Shown here: piece after piece, positions 54,228 to 62,644 of the stretch
Layout: each line of letters opens with the position of its first letter
Position numbering within the stretch: the stretch's first letter is position 1
DNA from: Actinomycetospora sp. NBRC 106375
GTDB lineage: Bacteria; Actinomycetota; Actinomycetes; Mycobacteriales; Pseudonocardiaceae
NCBI RefSeq assembly: GCF_030269665.1
Contig: NZ_BSTS01000025.1
Coordinates: 1-64,000 of the forward strand
Length of the DNA stretch: 64,000 nucleotides
Direction of reading: 5' to 3'
The notes under the pieces: generated by a model
What the model was told of the DNA's origin: nothing
Seen by the model: the letters and a program-made list of their open reading frames with translations, nothing else
Databases searched by the model: none
Translations under genes and position numbers: made by a program

Positions 54228-54751
54228 GACGCGCCGCCGGCCGGGACGGCCACCGCGGTGGCGAGGCTCGCGCCCCAGGCGCGGGCCCGGTCGAGCTCGC
54301 CCTCGACGAGCGGCCCCTCCGAGCCGTCGACGAAGAAGCTGTGGGGCCCGTCCGCGGGGCCGATCCCGCCACGGCGCAGGCGACGAGCGATCGCCCTGGC
54401 CGCCGAGCCGGGCATGCGGGGGCGGGCGACGCGGGTGTCGAAGGCCGCCGCCGCGAACCCCGACCGGTCGGGCAGCGCCGCGAGCCACTCCCGGACGCCG
54501 GGCCCCCGCGAGACGATCGCCCGTCCGGTCTTCGTGCCCGCGTCCTCGCGTGTCGACGGACGGCTCATCCCGAAGGCGTGCGTCGGCCCGCCGACGACGA
54601 GGAGCGCGCAGTCGCCCGGGGGGGCGGCGGGGGCCTCGCCGACCTCGACCGTGTCGACGGTGACGCGGGTGGCGAGTCCGTCGGCGATCGCGCGTGCCAC
54701 GGCCTCGGTGTTGCCGTACATGGATTCGAAGACCACCAGGGCCCGGGCCAT
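54224..54751 (-). CDS. flavodoxin-domain protein
   Basis: The 175-residue protein has the FMN phosphate loop SMYGNTEAVARAIADGL at residue 10 and GGPTHAFGMSRPS near 55, as in flavodoxin/WrbA-like electron carriers. It heads the minus-strand operon with a USP and a CBS gene. Boxes of the DevR type lie in the divergent region upstream. Confidence 0.87.
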   Translation of the reverse strand: MARALVVFESMYGNTEAVARAIADGLATRVTVDTVEVGEAPAAPPGDCALLVVGGPTHAFGMSRPSTREDAGTKTGRAIVSRGPGVREWLAALPDRSGFAAAAFDTRVARPRMPGSAARAIARRLRRGGIGPADGPHSFFVDGSEGPLVEGELDRARAWGASLATAVAVPAGGAS

Positions 54752-54805
54752 GGTCCACCTCCTCGTGAGGCCTCCACGGTCGCCCGGCCTCCCGGGACCC
54801 CGGCA

Positions 54806-54820
54806 GGGCCGAAGGGTCCC
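54806..54820. promoter_or_regulatory. DevR-like box A
   Basis: GGGCC-GAAGG-GTCCC: the spacer is one base longer than in the canonical box. It lies 55 bases before the flavodoxin start. Confidence 0.45.
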
Positions 54821-54841
54821 CGACCGTCGGGCCGCGTGACC

Positions 54842-54855
54842 GGGACCCTCGTCCC
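54842..54855. promoter_or_regulatory. DevR-like box B (perfect half-sites)
   Basis: GGGAC-CCTC-GTCCC matches both half-sites and the 4-base spacing of the mycobacterial DosR core exactly. It lies 36 bases before the CBS gene and about 90 before the flavodoxin start. Confidence 0.7.
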
Positions 54856-54890
54856 TGCCGCCGACGCCCGCGGGCGACTCCGATGGCGGC

Positions 54891-55298
54891 ATGACCACCG
54901 ACCCCGTCCTGCGCCTCGACCCCAGCCGCCCGGTCCGGGTGGTGACCGAGCACGCCACGGTCGCCGAGGCCCTGCGCGTCCTGCGCGTCGCCGGCGTCCG
55001 GCACCTGCCGGTGATCGCCGACGACCGGTGCGTGGGACTGCTCGTCGACCGCGACCTCGTCGCGGCGGCGGTGGACGGCGTCACCGCCCCCGTGGGCCGC
55101 CTGGCCCGGCGTCCGGTCCCGACCGTCGAGGCCGGGGCGTCGGCGCCCCGGATCGCCCGCGCGGTGCTCACCGGCGGGATGGAGGCCGCCCTCGTCACCG
55201 ACGACGGCGTCGTCGTCGGGATCGTCACCGCCAGCGACGCGCTGGCCACCCTCGCGCACGCCGACGACGGCGAGCGCCCGACGGAGGAGTCACCGTGA
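54891..55298 (+). CDS. CBS-pair protein, Hrp1 (Rv2626c)-like size
   Basis: The 135-residue protein is two CBS domains and little else: AEALRVLRVAGVRHLPVIADDRCVGLLVDRDL and ARAVLTGGMEAALVTDDGVVVGIVTASDAL. Its size and layout match mycobacterial Hrp1, a DosR-regulated dormancy protein. A perfect DevR-like box is 36 bases upstream. Its stop overlaps the DUF4389 gene by 4 bp. Confidence 0.88.
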   Translation: MTTDPVLRLDPSRPVRVVTEHATVAEALRVLRVAGVRHLPVIADDRCVGLLVDRDLVAAAVDGVTAPVGRLARRPVPTVEAGASAPRIARAVLTGGMEAALVTDDGVVVGIVTASDALATLAHADDGERPTEESP

Positions 55299-56761
55299 CC
55301 ACGACGGACGCCCCGACCTCGCCGGAGTCGACGCCACCACCCGCCCCGTCACCGCGCTCGCCGGTGCGGGTGCGCGGTGAGCTCGATCCGCAGCTGTCCC
55401 GCTGGCTGTGGCTGCTGAAGTGGCTCCTCGCCGTCCCGCACTGGGTCGTGCTGGCGTTCCTCTGGGTCGCGTTCGCCGTCGTCAGCCTCGTCGCCCTCGT
55501 GGCGATCGTCATCACCGGTCGCTACCCGCGGGCGCTGTTCGACTTCGCGGTGGGCGTTCTGCGGTGGGCGTGGCGCGTGGCCTTCTACACCAACGCGGCC
55601 TTCGGCACCGACCGCTACCCGCCGTTCAGCCTGCAGCGGGACGACTCCTACCCGGCCGACCTCGACATCGACCACCCGGAGCGGCTCTCGCGTGGTCTGG
55701 TGCTCGTCAAGTGGTGGCTCCTGGCCATCCCCCAGTACGTGGTCGTCGGACTGCTGATCGCGAGCCCCTGGTGGGTCTGGCAGGGCCAGGACTACCGGTG
55801 GTCCGTCGGCGCCGGCGGGCTCGTGGGCCTGCTGGCGCTCGTCGGCATCGTCGTCCACGCCGTGCGGGGCGCCTACCCGCAGACCGTTTTCGATCTCGTG
55901 ATCGGCTTCGACCGGTGGGTGCTCCGGGTCGCCGCCTACGCCGCCCTGATGACCGACCGGTATCCGCCGTTCGTCCTCGACACCGGCCCGCGCGAGCCCG
56001 GCGAGACCGCCGCGGAGCCCGACGCCACGCGCGCGGCCGCGCCGCCCGACACCGCGGGCCGCGGATGGACCGCCGGCCCGGTCGTCGCCCTGGCGCTCGG
56101 CACGGTGCTGTGCCTGGGTGCGGTGCCGCCGCTGGTCGGGGGCCTGACCGGGCTGGGGGCCGACGCCTCCGCCCGGGACGACGCCGGCTTCCTCACCACG
56201 CCGCCCAGCCTCATGACGAGCACTGGGTACGCCGTGCGCGCACCCGGACTCCTGCTCGAGGGCGCACCCGGTGAGACGTTCTCCCCGTCCGCCGGCCTCG
56301 GCGAGGTGCGGATCCGTGTCGCCTCCCTCGACCCGGCGCGCCCGGTGTTCGTCGGGGTCGCGCCCCGCGCCGCGGCGGACCGCTACCTGGCCGGGGTCGC
56401 CACCGGCACGATGGCGGGCGACGACGGCGGCCGCACGCGGCCGGTGATCGTCGAGCAGCCGGGCGGCCCGCCGGCGGTCGCGCCGGGCGACGCGGGCATC
56501 TGGGTCGCCGCGGCCGCCGGCCCCGGCACCCAGGCGGTGACGTGGCGGTCGGCGCCGGGTGACTGGTCGGTCGTGGTGCTGCAGCCGGACGGCGGGCCCG
56601 GCGTGCACGTCGGCGCCGACGCCGGCGCGACGGTGCCCGCACTGCGGACGCTGTCGGTGCTGCTGCTGGCCGTCGCGGCCGTCCTGGTGGCCCTGGGCGT
56701 GACGGCAGTGACCCTCGCGGTCTCGACGGCCCACCGGCGCCGCACCCCCGAGCCCACCTGA
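55295..56761 (+). CDS. DUF4389 membrane protein
   Basis: The 488-residue protein has the paired WLWLLKWLLAVPHWVVLAFLWV and VLVKWWLLAIPQYVVVGLLI signatures of DUF4389, each followed by RYPRALFDF- or AYPQTVFDL-like loops, then a long extracytoplasmic region (about 270-455) and a C-terminal helix (ALRTLSVLLLAVAAVLVALG). GTG preceded by GGAGGAG overlaps the CBS stop. Function is unknown. Confidence 0.85.
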   Translation: MTTTDAPTSPESTPPPAPSPRSPVRVRGELDPQLSRWLWLLKWLLAVPHWVVLAFLWVAFAVVSLVALVAIVITGRYPRALFDFAVGVLRWAWRVAFYTNAAFGTDRYPPFSLQRDDSYPADLDIDHPERLSRGLVLVKWWLLAIPQYVVVGLLIASPWWVWQGQDYRWSVGAGGLVGLLALVGIVVHAVRGAYPQTVFDLVIGFDRWVLRVAAYAALMTDRYPPFVLDTGPREPGETAAEPDATRAAAPPDTAGRGWTAGPVVALALGTVLCLGAVPPLVGGLTGLGADASARDDAGFLTTPPSLMTSTGYAVRAPGLLLEGAPGETFSPSAGLGEVRIRVASLDPARPVFVGVAPRAAADRYLAGVATGTMAGDDGGRTRPVIVEQPGGPPAVAPGDAGIWVAAAAGPGTQAVTWRSAPGDWSVVVLQPDGGPGVHVGADAGATVPALRTLSVLLLAVAAVLVALGVTAVTLAVSTAHRRRTPEPT

Positions 56762-56786
56762 CCCGCCCGGCCCGGCCCTCCCGGCC

Positions 56787-58283
56787 TCACACCTCGACGA
56801 CCGTCCACGTGGCGTGCGGCCGGGGCGAGCGGACCGCCCCGAGGGCGACGGCGACGGCGGCGGCGACGGTCCCCGCGGTGTCGACCACCGTGGCCTCCGG
56901 CCACGGGTCGGCGTCGGCGGCCATCACCGAGGCCACGAGCGGCGTCGCGTCCGAGGCGGACGGGTCGGGTGAGCCGCGGCGCCGGCGGATGCGCTCGGCG
57001 GCGACGTCGCCGGGCGCCTCGCAGCGCAGGGACGTCATCGCCGCCGAGCAGCGGGCCGCGACCCCGGTGGCGGCCTCGCGGTGGGCGGCCCCGGTCCACG
57101 AGGCGTCGAGCACCACCGACTCCCCGAGGGCGAGCAGCTCCTCCGCGCGGTGCAACAGCTCGCCGTAGGTCGCCGCCGTGTGCTCGGTCCGGTAGAGGCC
57201 GGTCCCGTACGCGGCCCCCGCGGCGGTGGCCGGGTCGAGCCCGGCGATCTCCTTGCGCACCCGGTCGCTGGACAGCAGCGTCGCGCCGAGCCGGTCGGCC
57301 AGGCCGCCCGCGACGGTCGACTTGCCGGTGCCGGGCAGGCCGCCGACGAGCACCAACCGGACCCGTCCCGCGTCGAGGTGCGCGGCGGCCAGGTCCAGGA
57401 GCTCGCGGGCCAGTGCGGCCCCCTCCCCGCCCTGGTCGACGCGCACGCAGGCGACGGCGCACCGCACCGCGGCCCGGTAGGCCACGAGGTGGTGGCGCAG
57501 GGCGGGCGGGGCGGGGTCGTCGGCGAACTCGGTGTACCAGCCGACGAAGCGATCGGCGGCGTCCGCGGCCCCGAGGCGCTCCAGGTCCATGGCCAGGAAC
57601 GCGGCGTCGTCGAGACCGTCGACGTAGCGCAGGTGCTCGTCGAACTCCAGGCAGTCGAGCACCACCGGGCCGTCGGGCAGGCAGAAGACGTCGTCGGCGA
57701 GGAGGTCCCCGTGGCCGTCCACCACGCGGCCCTCGCGGCGGCGCCGGTCGAACAGCGCGCGGCGCCCGTCGAGGAACGCCCCCGCGGCCGCGGCGACGAC
57801 GTCGACGAGGTCGGCCGGGAGGACCGAGCCGGCGTGCCGCCGCAGGCCGTCGAGGACGCCGGCCCACCGGGTGCGGGCGGCCTCCACCGTGCCCTCCCGG
57901 TCGACCGCAGGACCCCGGGCCGCGGTGCTGTGGAACGCGGCGAGGCGGCGCGCGAGCGCCCGCAGGTGGTCGTCGACCGGCTCGCCGGCCCGGACGATCG
58001 CGGCGAGGCTGCGCTCGGCGGGCATCCGCCGCATCGCCACGAGGTACTCGCAGGCGAGGCCGTCCGCGTCGAGCAGGGTCTCCAGCCCGAGGTACGCCTC
58101 GGGGCTGAGGCGACGGTTCAGCGCGAGCTCCCGCAGGCACGCCTCCCGGCGGCGCTCGAGGGTCGTGAAGTCGCAGAAGCCCAGGTCGACCGGCTTCTTC
58201 ATCTTGTGCACGCGGTCGCCGGCGAACCAGAGCACCGCCGTGTGGGTCTCGGTGACGGCAGGCGCGAGGTCCGTCACGCTCAT
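56787..58283 (-). CDS. fusion of aminoglycoside-phosphotransferase-like kinase and AAA ATPase, Rv2004c-like
   Basis: The 498-residue protein has an N-terminal kinase-like domain (AVLWFAGDRVHKMKKPVDLGF; catalytic VVDGHGDLLADDVF near 190; FDEHLRYVDG) and a C-terminal P-loop ATPase with VGGLPGTGKSTVAGGLADRLGA near residue 330. Length and order match mycobacterial Rv2004c, a DosR-regulon protein. Its ATG overlaps the USP gene by 4 bp. The substrate is not known. Confidence 0.87.
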   Translation of the reverse strand: MSVTDLAPAVTETHTAVLWFAGDRVHKMKKPVDLGFCDFTTLERRREACLRELALNRRLSPEAYLGLETLLDADGLACEYLVAMRRMPAERSLAAIVRAGEPVDDHLRALARRLAAFHSTAARGPAVDREGTVEAARTRWAGVLDGLRRHAGSVLPADLVDVVAAAAGAFLDGRRALFDRRRREGRVVDGHGDLLADDVFCLPDGPVVLDCLEFDEHLRYVDGLDDAAFLAMDLERLGAADAADRFVGWYTEFADDPAPPALRHHLVAYRAAVRCAVACVRVDQGGEGAALARELLDLAAAHLDAGRVRLVLVGGLPGTGKSTVAGGLADRLGATLLSSDRVRKEIAGLDPATAAGAAYGTGLYRTEHTAATYGELLHRAEELLALGESVVLDASWTGAAHREAATGVAARCSAAMTSLRCEAPGDVAAERIRRRRGSPDPSASDATPLVASVMAADADPWPEATVVDTAGTVAAAVAVALGAVRSPRPHATWTVVEV

Positions 58284-59152
58284 CGCGCGCTGTCCCCGGC
58301 CGGGACCGGCGCGGGGCGGCCCAGCGGCCCGAGGACCGCGACGGCGCACGGCGCCCCGGCGAGCACCGACCGGGCGGTCGAGCCGGGCCCGCGCAGTGTG
58401 GCCGTCGCGTCGCGCCGGTGCCCGACCACGAGCTCGTCCGCGCCGGCCGCCCGCTCCAGCAGCGCGCGCGCCGGCCGGTCGGCGACCAGCTCCACCTCGA
58501 CGGGCACGTCGGGTGCGTGGCTCCTGGCGGCCGCGAGGACCGCGGCGAGCTGCTGCCGGGCCTCGGCGAGGTCGGACTCGGGGACGTCCGCGGACTCGGC
58601 GCCGGCGGGCGGTGGGACGGCCCGCACGACCTCGAGCGGCACGTGCTGATCGGCCGCGCTCCGGAGCGCGAACGCGAGGACCGCCGGCGACGAGGGTCCG
58701 CCGTCGACGCCGACCACGAGCGCGCGGCGTACCTGCGCGCCCTGCGGGGTCGGACCGCGGTACTCCGGGATCACGAGGACAGGGCACGGGGCCTCGACGA
58801 TCGCGCGCTCGGTGCCGCGCCCGGCCTCGGTCCCGAGACGGCGGTGACGGTCGCCGAGGATCAGCACCGAGCCCGCCCCGCAGGCGCCGACCAGGGTGTC
58901 GGTGACGTCGCCCGCCCGGCAGACGAGCTGCACGTCGAGGTCGGGCGCGGTGCGCGTCAGGTAGGACTGGGCGCGGGCACCGGCGTCGTCGTACCAGGGG
59001 GCGACCGGCGTCTCGGGCCCGTGGGCGTGGACGAGGACCACGGCCCCGGTCCGGCGGCGGGCCTCGCCGATCGCGCGGTCGAGCACGCGCGGCCGCAGCA
59101 GTCCGTCATCGACGCCGAGCACGACCGGGTCGGCCGTCGTCCGGGCGGCCAT
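58280..59152 (-). CDS. tandem universal stress protein, degenerate ATP motifs
   Basis: The 290-residue protein has two USP domains. The first has GDRHRRLGTEAGRGTE and the second GHRRDATATLRGPGST in place of G-x2-G-x9-GS, so ATP binding is doubtful. It is coupled to the USP upstream (TGATG) and to the kinase-ATPase downstream (4-bp overlap), forming one operon of three. Confidence 0.87.
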   Translation of the reverse strand: MAARTTADPVVLGVDDGLLRPRVLDRAIGEARRRTGAVVLVHAHGPETPVAPWYDDAGARAQSYLTRTAPDLDVQLVCRAGDVTDTLVGACGAGSVLILGDRHRRLGTEAGRGTERAIVEAPCPVLVIPEYRGPTPQGAQVRRALVVGVDGGPSSPAVLAFALRSAADQHVPLEVVRAVPPPAGAESADVPESDLAEARQQLAAVLAAARSHAPDVPVEVELVADRPARALLERAAGADELVVGHRRDATATLRGPGSTARSVLAGAPCAVAVLGPLGRPAPVPAGDSAR

Positions 59153-60036
59153 CACACGCCCTCCTCGGCCCACGCGCGGTCCGGGGAGGTCCAGCGCTGC
59201 GCGGCGGCGGACGACAGGACCGCCACCGGGCAGCACGCGGAGCGCACCACCGTCTGGCTGGTCGAGCCGACGAGCGGCCCGACGAGGGACCCCCGCCCGC
59301 GGCTGCCGAGCACGATCAGCGCGGCGCCGTGGCGGGCCTCGCCCAGGATCTCCTCGCCGGCGGCCCCGTGCGGGAACGCCTCGCGCATCCGGACCCCGGG
59401 ATGGCGGTCCGCGAGTCCGGCGAGCGCTTCGGCGAGCACGCGCCGCTGGTCGTCGTGGTCGGCGTCGACGCGCCGGGTCGCCACGTGGACGGCCGTGATC
59501 CGGGCGTGCCAGCGGTCGGCGACGTCGGTGGCGAAGGCGACGGCGCCGTGGGACTCCGGCGAGCCGTCGACACCGACCACGATCGCCCCGGTGTGCCGCT
59601 CGCAGGGATCCCGGCGCGGGGGCACCACGACCACCGGGCACGCGGCGTGGGTCATGGCGTGGACGAGCGTGCGACCCAGCGTCACGTCGACGACGCTGTC
59701 GAACCCCCGGGACCCGAGGACGAGGAGGTGGGCCCGACGGGCCACGGCGGCGAGTGCCTCCCCCACCGACCCGTCGACCACGGAGAGCCGGACCGAGACG
59801 CCCGGGGCCTCCCCGACCGCGACGCGACGGGCCTGCTCCAACAGGCCGAGGGCGCGGCCGGACGGTGCCCGGAGCTCGTCGGTCGGGCGGTGCGACGGCG
59901 GGAGCACCTGGACGAGGTCGAGGGGCAGTCCGCGGCCGTCGGCCTCGCGGGCCGCCCACGCCGCCGCCCGCAGGGTCGCGGCATCGCCGTCCACGCCGAC
60001 GACCACCCCGGCGGGTGGCACCGAGCGATCGATCAT
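59152..60036 (-). CDS. tandem universal stress protein, ATP-binding type
   Basis: The 294-residue protein has two USP domains with G-x2-G-x9-G patterns: GSRGFDSVVDVTLGR, with Arg in place of Ser/Thr, and GSRGRGSLVGPLVGS, canonical. It heads the operon with the second USP and the Rv2004c-like gene. A DevR-like box lies 86 bases upstream. Confidence 0.88.
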   Translation of the reverse strand: MIDRSVPPAGVVVGVDGDAATLRAAAWAAREADGRGLPLDLVQVLPPSHRPTDELRAPSGRALGLLEQARRVAVGEAPGVSVRLSVVDGSVGEALAAVARRAHLLVLGSRGFDSVVDVTLGRTLVHAMTHAACPVVVVPPRRDPCERHTGAIVVGVDGSPESHGAVAFATDVADRWHARITAVHVATRRVDADHDDQRRVLAEALAGLADRHPGVRMREAFPHGAAGEEILGEARHGAALIVLGSRGRGSLVGPLVGSTSQTVVRSACCPVAVLSSAAAQRWTSPDRAWAEEGV

Positions 60037-60121
60037 CCTTCAGCCTCCTCGGGCCGCGGCGCTCGCGCCGCCGTGTCGTGTGTGCGCCTCGAGCGTCCGT
60101 TCCCGCGACGGTCCACCGGCA

Positions 60122-60135
60122 GGGCCGGAGGTCCG
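60122..60135. promoter_or_regulatory. DevR-like box C
   Basis: GGGCC-GGAG-GTCCG: 8 of 10 half-site positions match, with the canonical 4-base spacer. It precedes the USP-USP-kinase operon. Confidence 0.5.
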
Positions 60136-60181
60136 TTCCTCCCCGAGCCCACCGGCTCACCCGGCGTCCGGAGGTCCCGGA

Positions 60182-60315
60182 TCACTCCGCGGCGATGCGG
60201 CGCAGGCGCAGGTCGTCCTCCACCGCGGTGCGGGCGGGCGGCGGGAGCAGGAGCGTCCAGTTCCGGATCTCCGGCGCCGCTCCACCGCCGCGGCACCGAG
60301 CGAGCTCACGCTCAC
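60182..60315 (-). pseudogene. possible frameshifted small gene after the DUF6544-like gene
   Basis: A GTG overlaps the stop of the upstream gene by 4 bp, the pattern of real coupled genes here, and reads VSVSSLGAAAVER before losing sense. A second frame ends in APEIRNWTLLLPPPARTAVE and LRLRRIAAE with a stop, which looks like a genuine protein end. The 134-base length needs one frameshift. The evidence is weak; it may be non-coding. Confidence 0.3.
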
Positions 60316-61127
60316 CAGGTGTCGCCTTCGCCCGCGTCCACGCCGATGCAGCCGGGCCCGGGCAGCGCGTCGGTCCCGGAGACGGGCGTGAGCGCCGTGA
60401 GCTGGAAGCGGAGGACCTCGCGGGTGGGCCCGGGAGCCCCGATCCCCCACCCGAGGATGCCGGTGGCGGGCACGGTCAGCCCACCGTACGTCCGGTGCTC
60501 GAGGATCTCCGCGCCGAACGGCTCGTCCCGGTAGACGCCCTGGTGCCGCGGATCGCCCCAGCGCGTCGTGGTGGCACGGCGAGGCAGCCCGCCGCGGTGC
60601 AGGGTCAGGTGCAGCGCGACCGGGGCGCCCGCGACCGCGAAGGCCACGGTGGCGGAGTCCCGGCCGTCCGCGGTCCAGTGCGCGGTGTCCGACGGCAGGA
60701 GCACCGAGGGGACCCAGATCGCGCACATCGCGGCGTGGGCCAGGTCGGCGCGGGCGAGGTCGGGGCCGACGACGGCCGGGTGCCGGTGGCGCCCGAGGAC
60801 GGTGGTCTCCCGGCGGGCGTGTCCGGCCACCCAGGAGTCGACGATGCGCAGCACGCCCGCGACCCGCAGTTCGCGGAAGTATCCGTGCGTCGGCAGGGTG
60901 ACCTCGTGCCCTCGGTAGGGCCACCACCGGCGGCCGAGGCAGATCATCCCCCGCGAGCGCATCCGCACCCCGATCACGCCGTGCGCGGCGGGCGCCACCG
61001 AGCACCGCGCGTAGCGGGCAGCAGGCTCCGGCGCGCTCCCGGGGTCGTCGTTCCCGGTGGTCCCGGTGGCCGCGCGCCGGGTCGTCGCCGGCGTGCCCGT
61101 CGGCTCGACCCTCGTCTCCGTCGTCAT
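60312..61127 (-). CDS. DUF6544/DUF6920-like protein
   Basis: The 271-residue protein has ARYARCSVAPAAHGVIGVRMRSRG near the start and AIWVPSVLLPSDTAHW, a set I associate with the DUF6544/6920 group of unknown function. No signal peptide or membrane helix is visible. It is preceded by GAGGGAC and lies 78 bases from a DevR-like box shared with the divergent CBS-like gene. Confidence 0.65.
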   Translation of the reverse strand: MTTETRVEPTGTPATTRRAATGTTGNDDPGSAPEPAARYARCSVAPAAHGVIGVRMRSRGMICLGRRWWPYRGHEVTLPTHGYFRELRVAGVLRIVDSWVAGHARRETTVLGRHRHPAVVGPDLARADLAHAAMCAIWVPSVLLPSDTAHWTADGRDSATVAFAVAGAPVALHLTLHRGGLPRRATTTRWGDPRHQGVYRDEPFGAEILEHRTYGGLTVPATGILGWGIGAPGPTREVLRFQLTALTPVSGTDALPGPGCIGVDAGEGDTW

Positions 61128-61204
61128 CGGACGTCCCTCTCTCGGCCGGGCACCTCCCGGCCCGGACGGCGACCACGTTCCCCGGAGGGCGGGTCGGGAG
61201 GGCA

Positions 61205-61219
61205 GGGTCCGACAGTCCC
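61205..61219. promoter_or_regulatory. DevR-like box D
   Basis: GGGTC-CGACA-GTCCC, spacer one base longer than canonical. It lies almost exactly midway between the divergent DUF6544-like start (78 bases) and CBS-like start (81 bases). Confidence 0.45.
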
Positions 61220-61299
61220 GCCGCGACGGCGCGTGTCCCGGTCCCGCCGGGTCTTCCGACCCTGCTGCCCGCGGTGGGCCCCGGGCGACGCTGCGGGCC

Positions 61300-61746
61300 A
61301 TGACCACGCCAGCGCCGCCGGGGACCCGGCTCGCGGCACCGCCCGAGACGCTCGACGAGGACCCGCCGGTTCGCGCCCTCATGAGCCCCCTCGCCCCGGT
61401 GGAGGTGCCACCGACGACCCGGGTCGCGACCGCGCTCGACCACCTGCGCCGGCTCGACGCGGGCCACCTCGTGCTCCGCGGTCACGGCCGCCTCAGCACG
61501 GTCGCGGAGGCCGACCTGCTGCGCCACGCGCTCGGGGGTGGCGCCAGCCCGGCCCGGCTGCTCGATCCGGTGTCCGACCTGGCCCGTCCGACGGAGTCGG
61601 TCGGGCCGGAGACGCGTCGCTCCCGCGCCGCGGCGCGCATGCTCGCCCACGACCACCCCGTGCTGATCGTGGTCGCCGACGGCGAGCCCTGCGGCGTCCT
61701 CGACGCCCGCACGATCCTGCACAGCGTGGCGGAGACCCGGCGCTGA
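61300..61746 (+). CDS. degenerate CBS-domain protein
   Basis: The 148-residue protein has a CBS-pair outline: VRALMSPLAPVEVPPTTRVATALDHLRRL and LVLRGHGRLSTVAEADLL, then RRSRAAARMLAHDHPVLIVVADGEPCGVLDARTIL. The usual G-x-[IV]-[ST]-x-x-D turn is altered in the first unit, so nucleotide binding may be lost there. An ATG at MTTPAPP is used. The gene is followed by a DevR-like box and the SpoIIAA-like gene. Confidence 0.7.
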   Translation: MTTPAPPGTRLAAPPETLDEDPPVRALMSPLAPVEVPPTTRVATALDHLRRLDAGHLVLRGHGRLSTVAEADLLRHALGGGASPARLLDPVSDLARPTESVGPETRRSRAAARMLAHDHPVLIVVADGEPCGVLDARTILHSVAETRR

Positions 61747-61765
61747 GCCCCGACCGCGCGCAGCG

Positions 61766-61779
61766 GGGACCTGCGGCCC
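61766..61779. promoter_or_regulatory. DevR-like box G
   Basis: GGGAC-CTGC-GGCCC: 9 of 10 half-site positions match the DosR core with the canonical spacing. It lies 58 bases before the SpoIIAA-like gene. Confidence 0.55.
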
Positions 61780-61837
61780 GAGGCGTCGGGCCGTCCGGCC
61801 GGTGCCGCCGGGCGTCGCCCGGGGATCGACTCGGGGG

Positions 61838-62596
61838 ATGATCGAAACAGACACCGACGTCCCTGCCGGGATCGACGCCGTGCGCGCGGTCGGGACCCTC
61901 AGCCGGCACGACTACGACGCGGTCGTGGTGCCCATGATCGACGCCGCGGTCCGCGAAGGTCGGCGGCTGCGCTTGCTCTGCGTCGTCGACGAGGACTTCC
62001 GCGGCCTGACCCCCGACGCGGCGTGGGCCGACGTCAAGCTCGGCCTCACGGCGATGCGCAACCTCGAGGGCTGCGCGGTCGTGAGCGATCTCGACTGGGT
62101 GCGACGCTCCACGAGCGTGGCGTCGTTCTTCCTGCCCGGCCACGTGCGCGTGTTCGACGCCGACGAGCGGGCGGAGGCGTTGCGCTGGCTCGAGTCGCTG
62201 CCCGGCCGTCTCGTGACGACGCGGGTGGACCCGGCCGCCGGGGTCGTCGTCGCGGACGTCGGCGAGCCGCTGCGCCGCGAGGACGTCGACGTCATCGCCG
62301 CGGCGGTCGACAGCTGGCTCGCCGACCACACCGAGCTGCCCGGCCTGGTCCTGCACGCCGCGGCGTTCCCCGGGTGGGAGAACGTCGGGGCTCTCGTGCA
62401 GCACCTCCGGTTCGTCGGCGGCCACCAGCGCCGGATCGGCCGCGTCGCGCTCGCCGTCGACGGCCAGCCCGTCGGGATCGCCGCGCGCGTGGCGGGCACC
62501 CTGCTCCACCCCGAGGTCCGGCAGTTCGCCGCGAACGAGCTCGACGCGGCGATCGGGTGGGCCGGCGCGGCATCGCGCCAGGCGCACACCGCCTGA
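61838..62596 (+). CDS. tandem SpoIIAA-like (STAS-related) protein
   Basis: The 252-residue protein has two repeats of a SpoIIAA-like fold. The first (about 15-115) has LRLLCVVDEDFRGLTPDAAWADVKLG and the second (about 125-245) VLHAAAFPGWENVGALVQHL and RIGRVALAVDG. No conserved phosphorylatable serine is obvious. Such proteins are thought to sense or carry acyl groups or to bind membranes, but no role is proven. Confidence 0.7.
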   Translation: MIETDTDVPAGIDAVRAVGTLSRHDYDAVVVPMIDAAVREGRRLRLLCVVDEDFRGLTPDAAWADVKLGLTAMRNLEGCAVVSDLDWVRRSTSVASFFLPGHVRVFDADERAEALRWLESLPGRLVTTRVDPAAGVVVADVGEPLRREDVDVIAAAVDSWLADHTELPGLVLHAAAFPGWENVGALVQHLRFVGGHQRRIGRVALAVDGQPVGIAARVAGTLLHPEVRQFAANELDAAIGWAGAASRQAHTA

Positions 62597-62644
62597 GCGG
62601 CCCCGACCCACGTGCGGCGCGGCCTGCTCTCCCGGTGGCGCCGG

